A stretch of 64,000 bases of DNA from NCBI GenBank assembly GCA_016801885.1, contig CM028897.1, positions 1,371,001 to 1,435,000 of the forward strand, read 5' to 3'. Positions 63,314 through 64,000 of the stretch are shown here, in pieces. This DNA is from Toxotes chatareus (lineage: Eukaryota; Chordata; Actinopteri; Toxotidae). Under the pieces are notes generated by a model that was given only the letters and a program-made list of their open reading frames with translations, had not been told where the DNA came from and ran no database searches. Both the position numbers and the translations under genes were made by a program. Position 1 is the stretch's first letter. Each line of letters begins with the position of its first letter.

Positions 63314-64000
63314 GTAATAATCCTCTGGCCTCGAGCTTCTGCTGTCACCTCCTGTTATTCAATTAACTGCAGAAAGCGCCGTCATTAGCCATGTGTAACG
63401 TCTGAGGAGGAGTAGTGAAGGTTGTGTGGGATAACTGAAAAGATTTTTACACCTTTTTATGTCCACTCCTCACATTCACAAAGGAAGGCCGCTGGCCGTT
63501 TAATTGGATGTAATTATATGTGGATTAATTGCCTTTGGTTGTAATGACCTGTTTGAGACCCCATCAAGGCTGTTCATCTCCCCACTGTGCATGTGTGTGG
63601 GAGGGGGTACAACCTGGAGAAGACGGTGATGCTGCTTCCTGAATGATTTGGGAGCTAATGAACCCTTTGGTGACTTGTGAGGCCTTTTCAAAGCGTAATC
63701 ACCTTGAACCATAGACAGACAAAACTCTCCGCTTTCATATCATTACATTGTCCTGGCTGTGTCCACATGCAGCTCCACCCCCCCACCCCCTTACCAACCA
63801 GATGTGTGACTCGACTGTCTGCAGCGTCCCCGTTGTCGCAGGGATAAAGGAACAGCGAAAGGTCAAAGCTCTGACAACATCATCTGAGCTGACATGTTCT
63901 GTCCTTCAGCGTTTCAACACTAGGTGGAGCACTCGGCACGCATGCACACACGGCATAACGCACATCCAGTCACCTCATGTTCACGCCCACACGTGTGAGA
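63314..64000 (+). other. tmem104 intron, truncated by window edge
   Basis: Begins with the donor GTAATAA. No further coding exon is recognisable before the right edge. Confidence 0.6.

Overview
This window is nuclear DNA of a teleost fish. The genes are intron-rich with GT-AG splice sites. Decayed Tc1-like transposase fragments, fish-type dispersed repeats and many CA/TG microsatellites lie between and within them. Gene names come from recognising protein sequence and vertebrate exon structure by eye; no search was run.

Layout, left to right. (1) 1-999, minus strand: first two coding exons of nde1, cut by the window edge, with its promoter side to about 2110. (2) 5549-7642, minus: complete four-exon mpv17l. 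(3) About 9600-17406, plus: crlf3, eight coding exons plus a probable 5' non-coding exon, followed by its 3' UTR. (4) About 19430-20235: a dispersed repeat carrying a THAP-like first exon. (5) 23060-39468, minus: suz12, the Polycomb PRC2 subunit. It contains the most unusual feature of the window, a direct tandem duplication of about 7.3 kb (23497-30827 and 30828-38150). The duplication repeats exons 4-15 and the first bases of exon 16. (6) 43192-43386, minus: a 64-residue membrane-protein ORF I cannot name. (7) 44947-45018, plus: tRNA-Thr(CGT). (8) 45511-47178, minus: a secreted short pentraxin (CRP/SAP-like). (9) 47776-52758, plus: complete tsen54. (10) 54122-57604, plus: a Cys-loop ligand-gated channel of the 5-HT3 type. 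(11) 59254 to the right edge, plus: first five coding exons of tmem104.

The suz12 locus needs care. Exons 1-3 joined to the left-hand (distal) copy of exons 4-16 give one 741-codon reading frame, close to the usual SUZ12 length. In that copy, exon 14 carries several indels that cancel in length but scramble part of the protein. The right-hand (proximal) copy has frameshifts in exons 7 and 12, while its exon 14 is clean. Neither copy alone reads as normal SUZ12, which fits either a false assembly duplication with consensus errors or a real, recent intragenic duplication.

The genes do not form a single pathway. As I recall the human map, the neighbours fall in 16p13.11 (NDE1, MPV17L), 17q11.2 (CRLF3, SUZ12) and 17q25.1 (TSEN54, TMEM104), so the window appears to join several ancestral linkage pieces. 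I found no prokaryotic-type systems, CRISPR arrays or viral genes.
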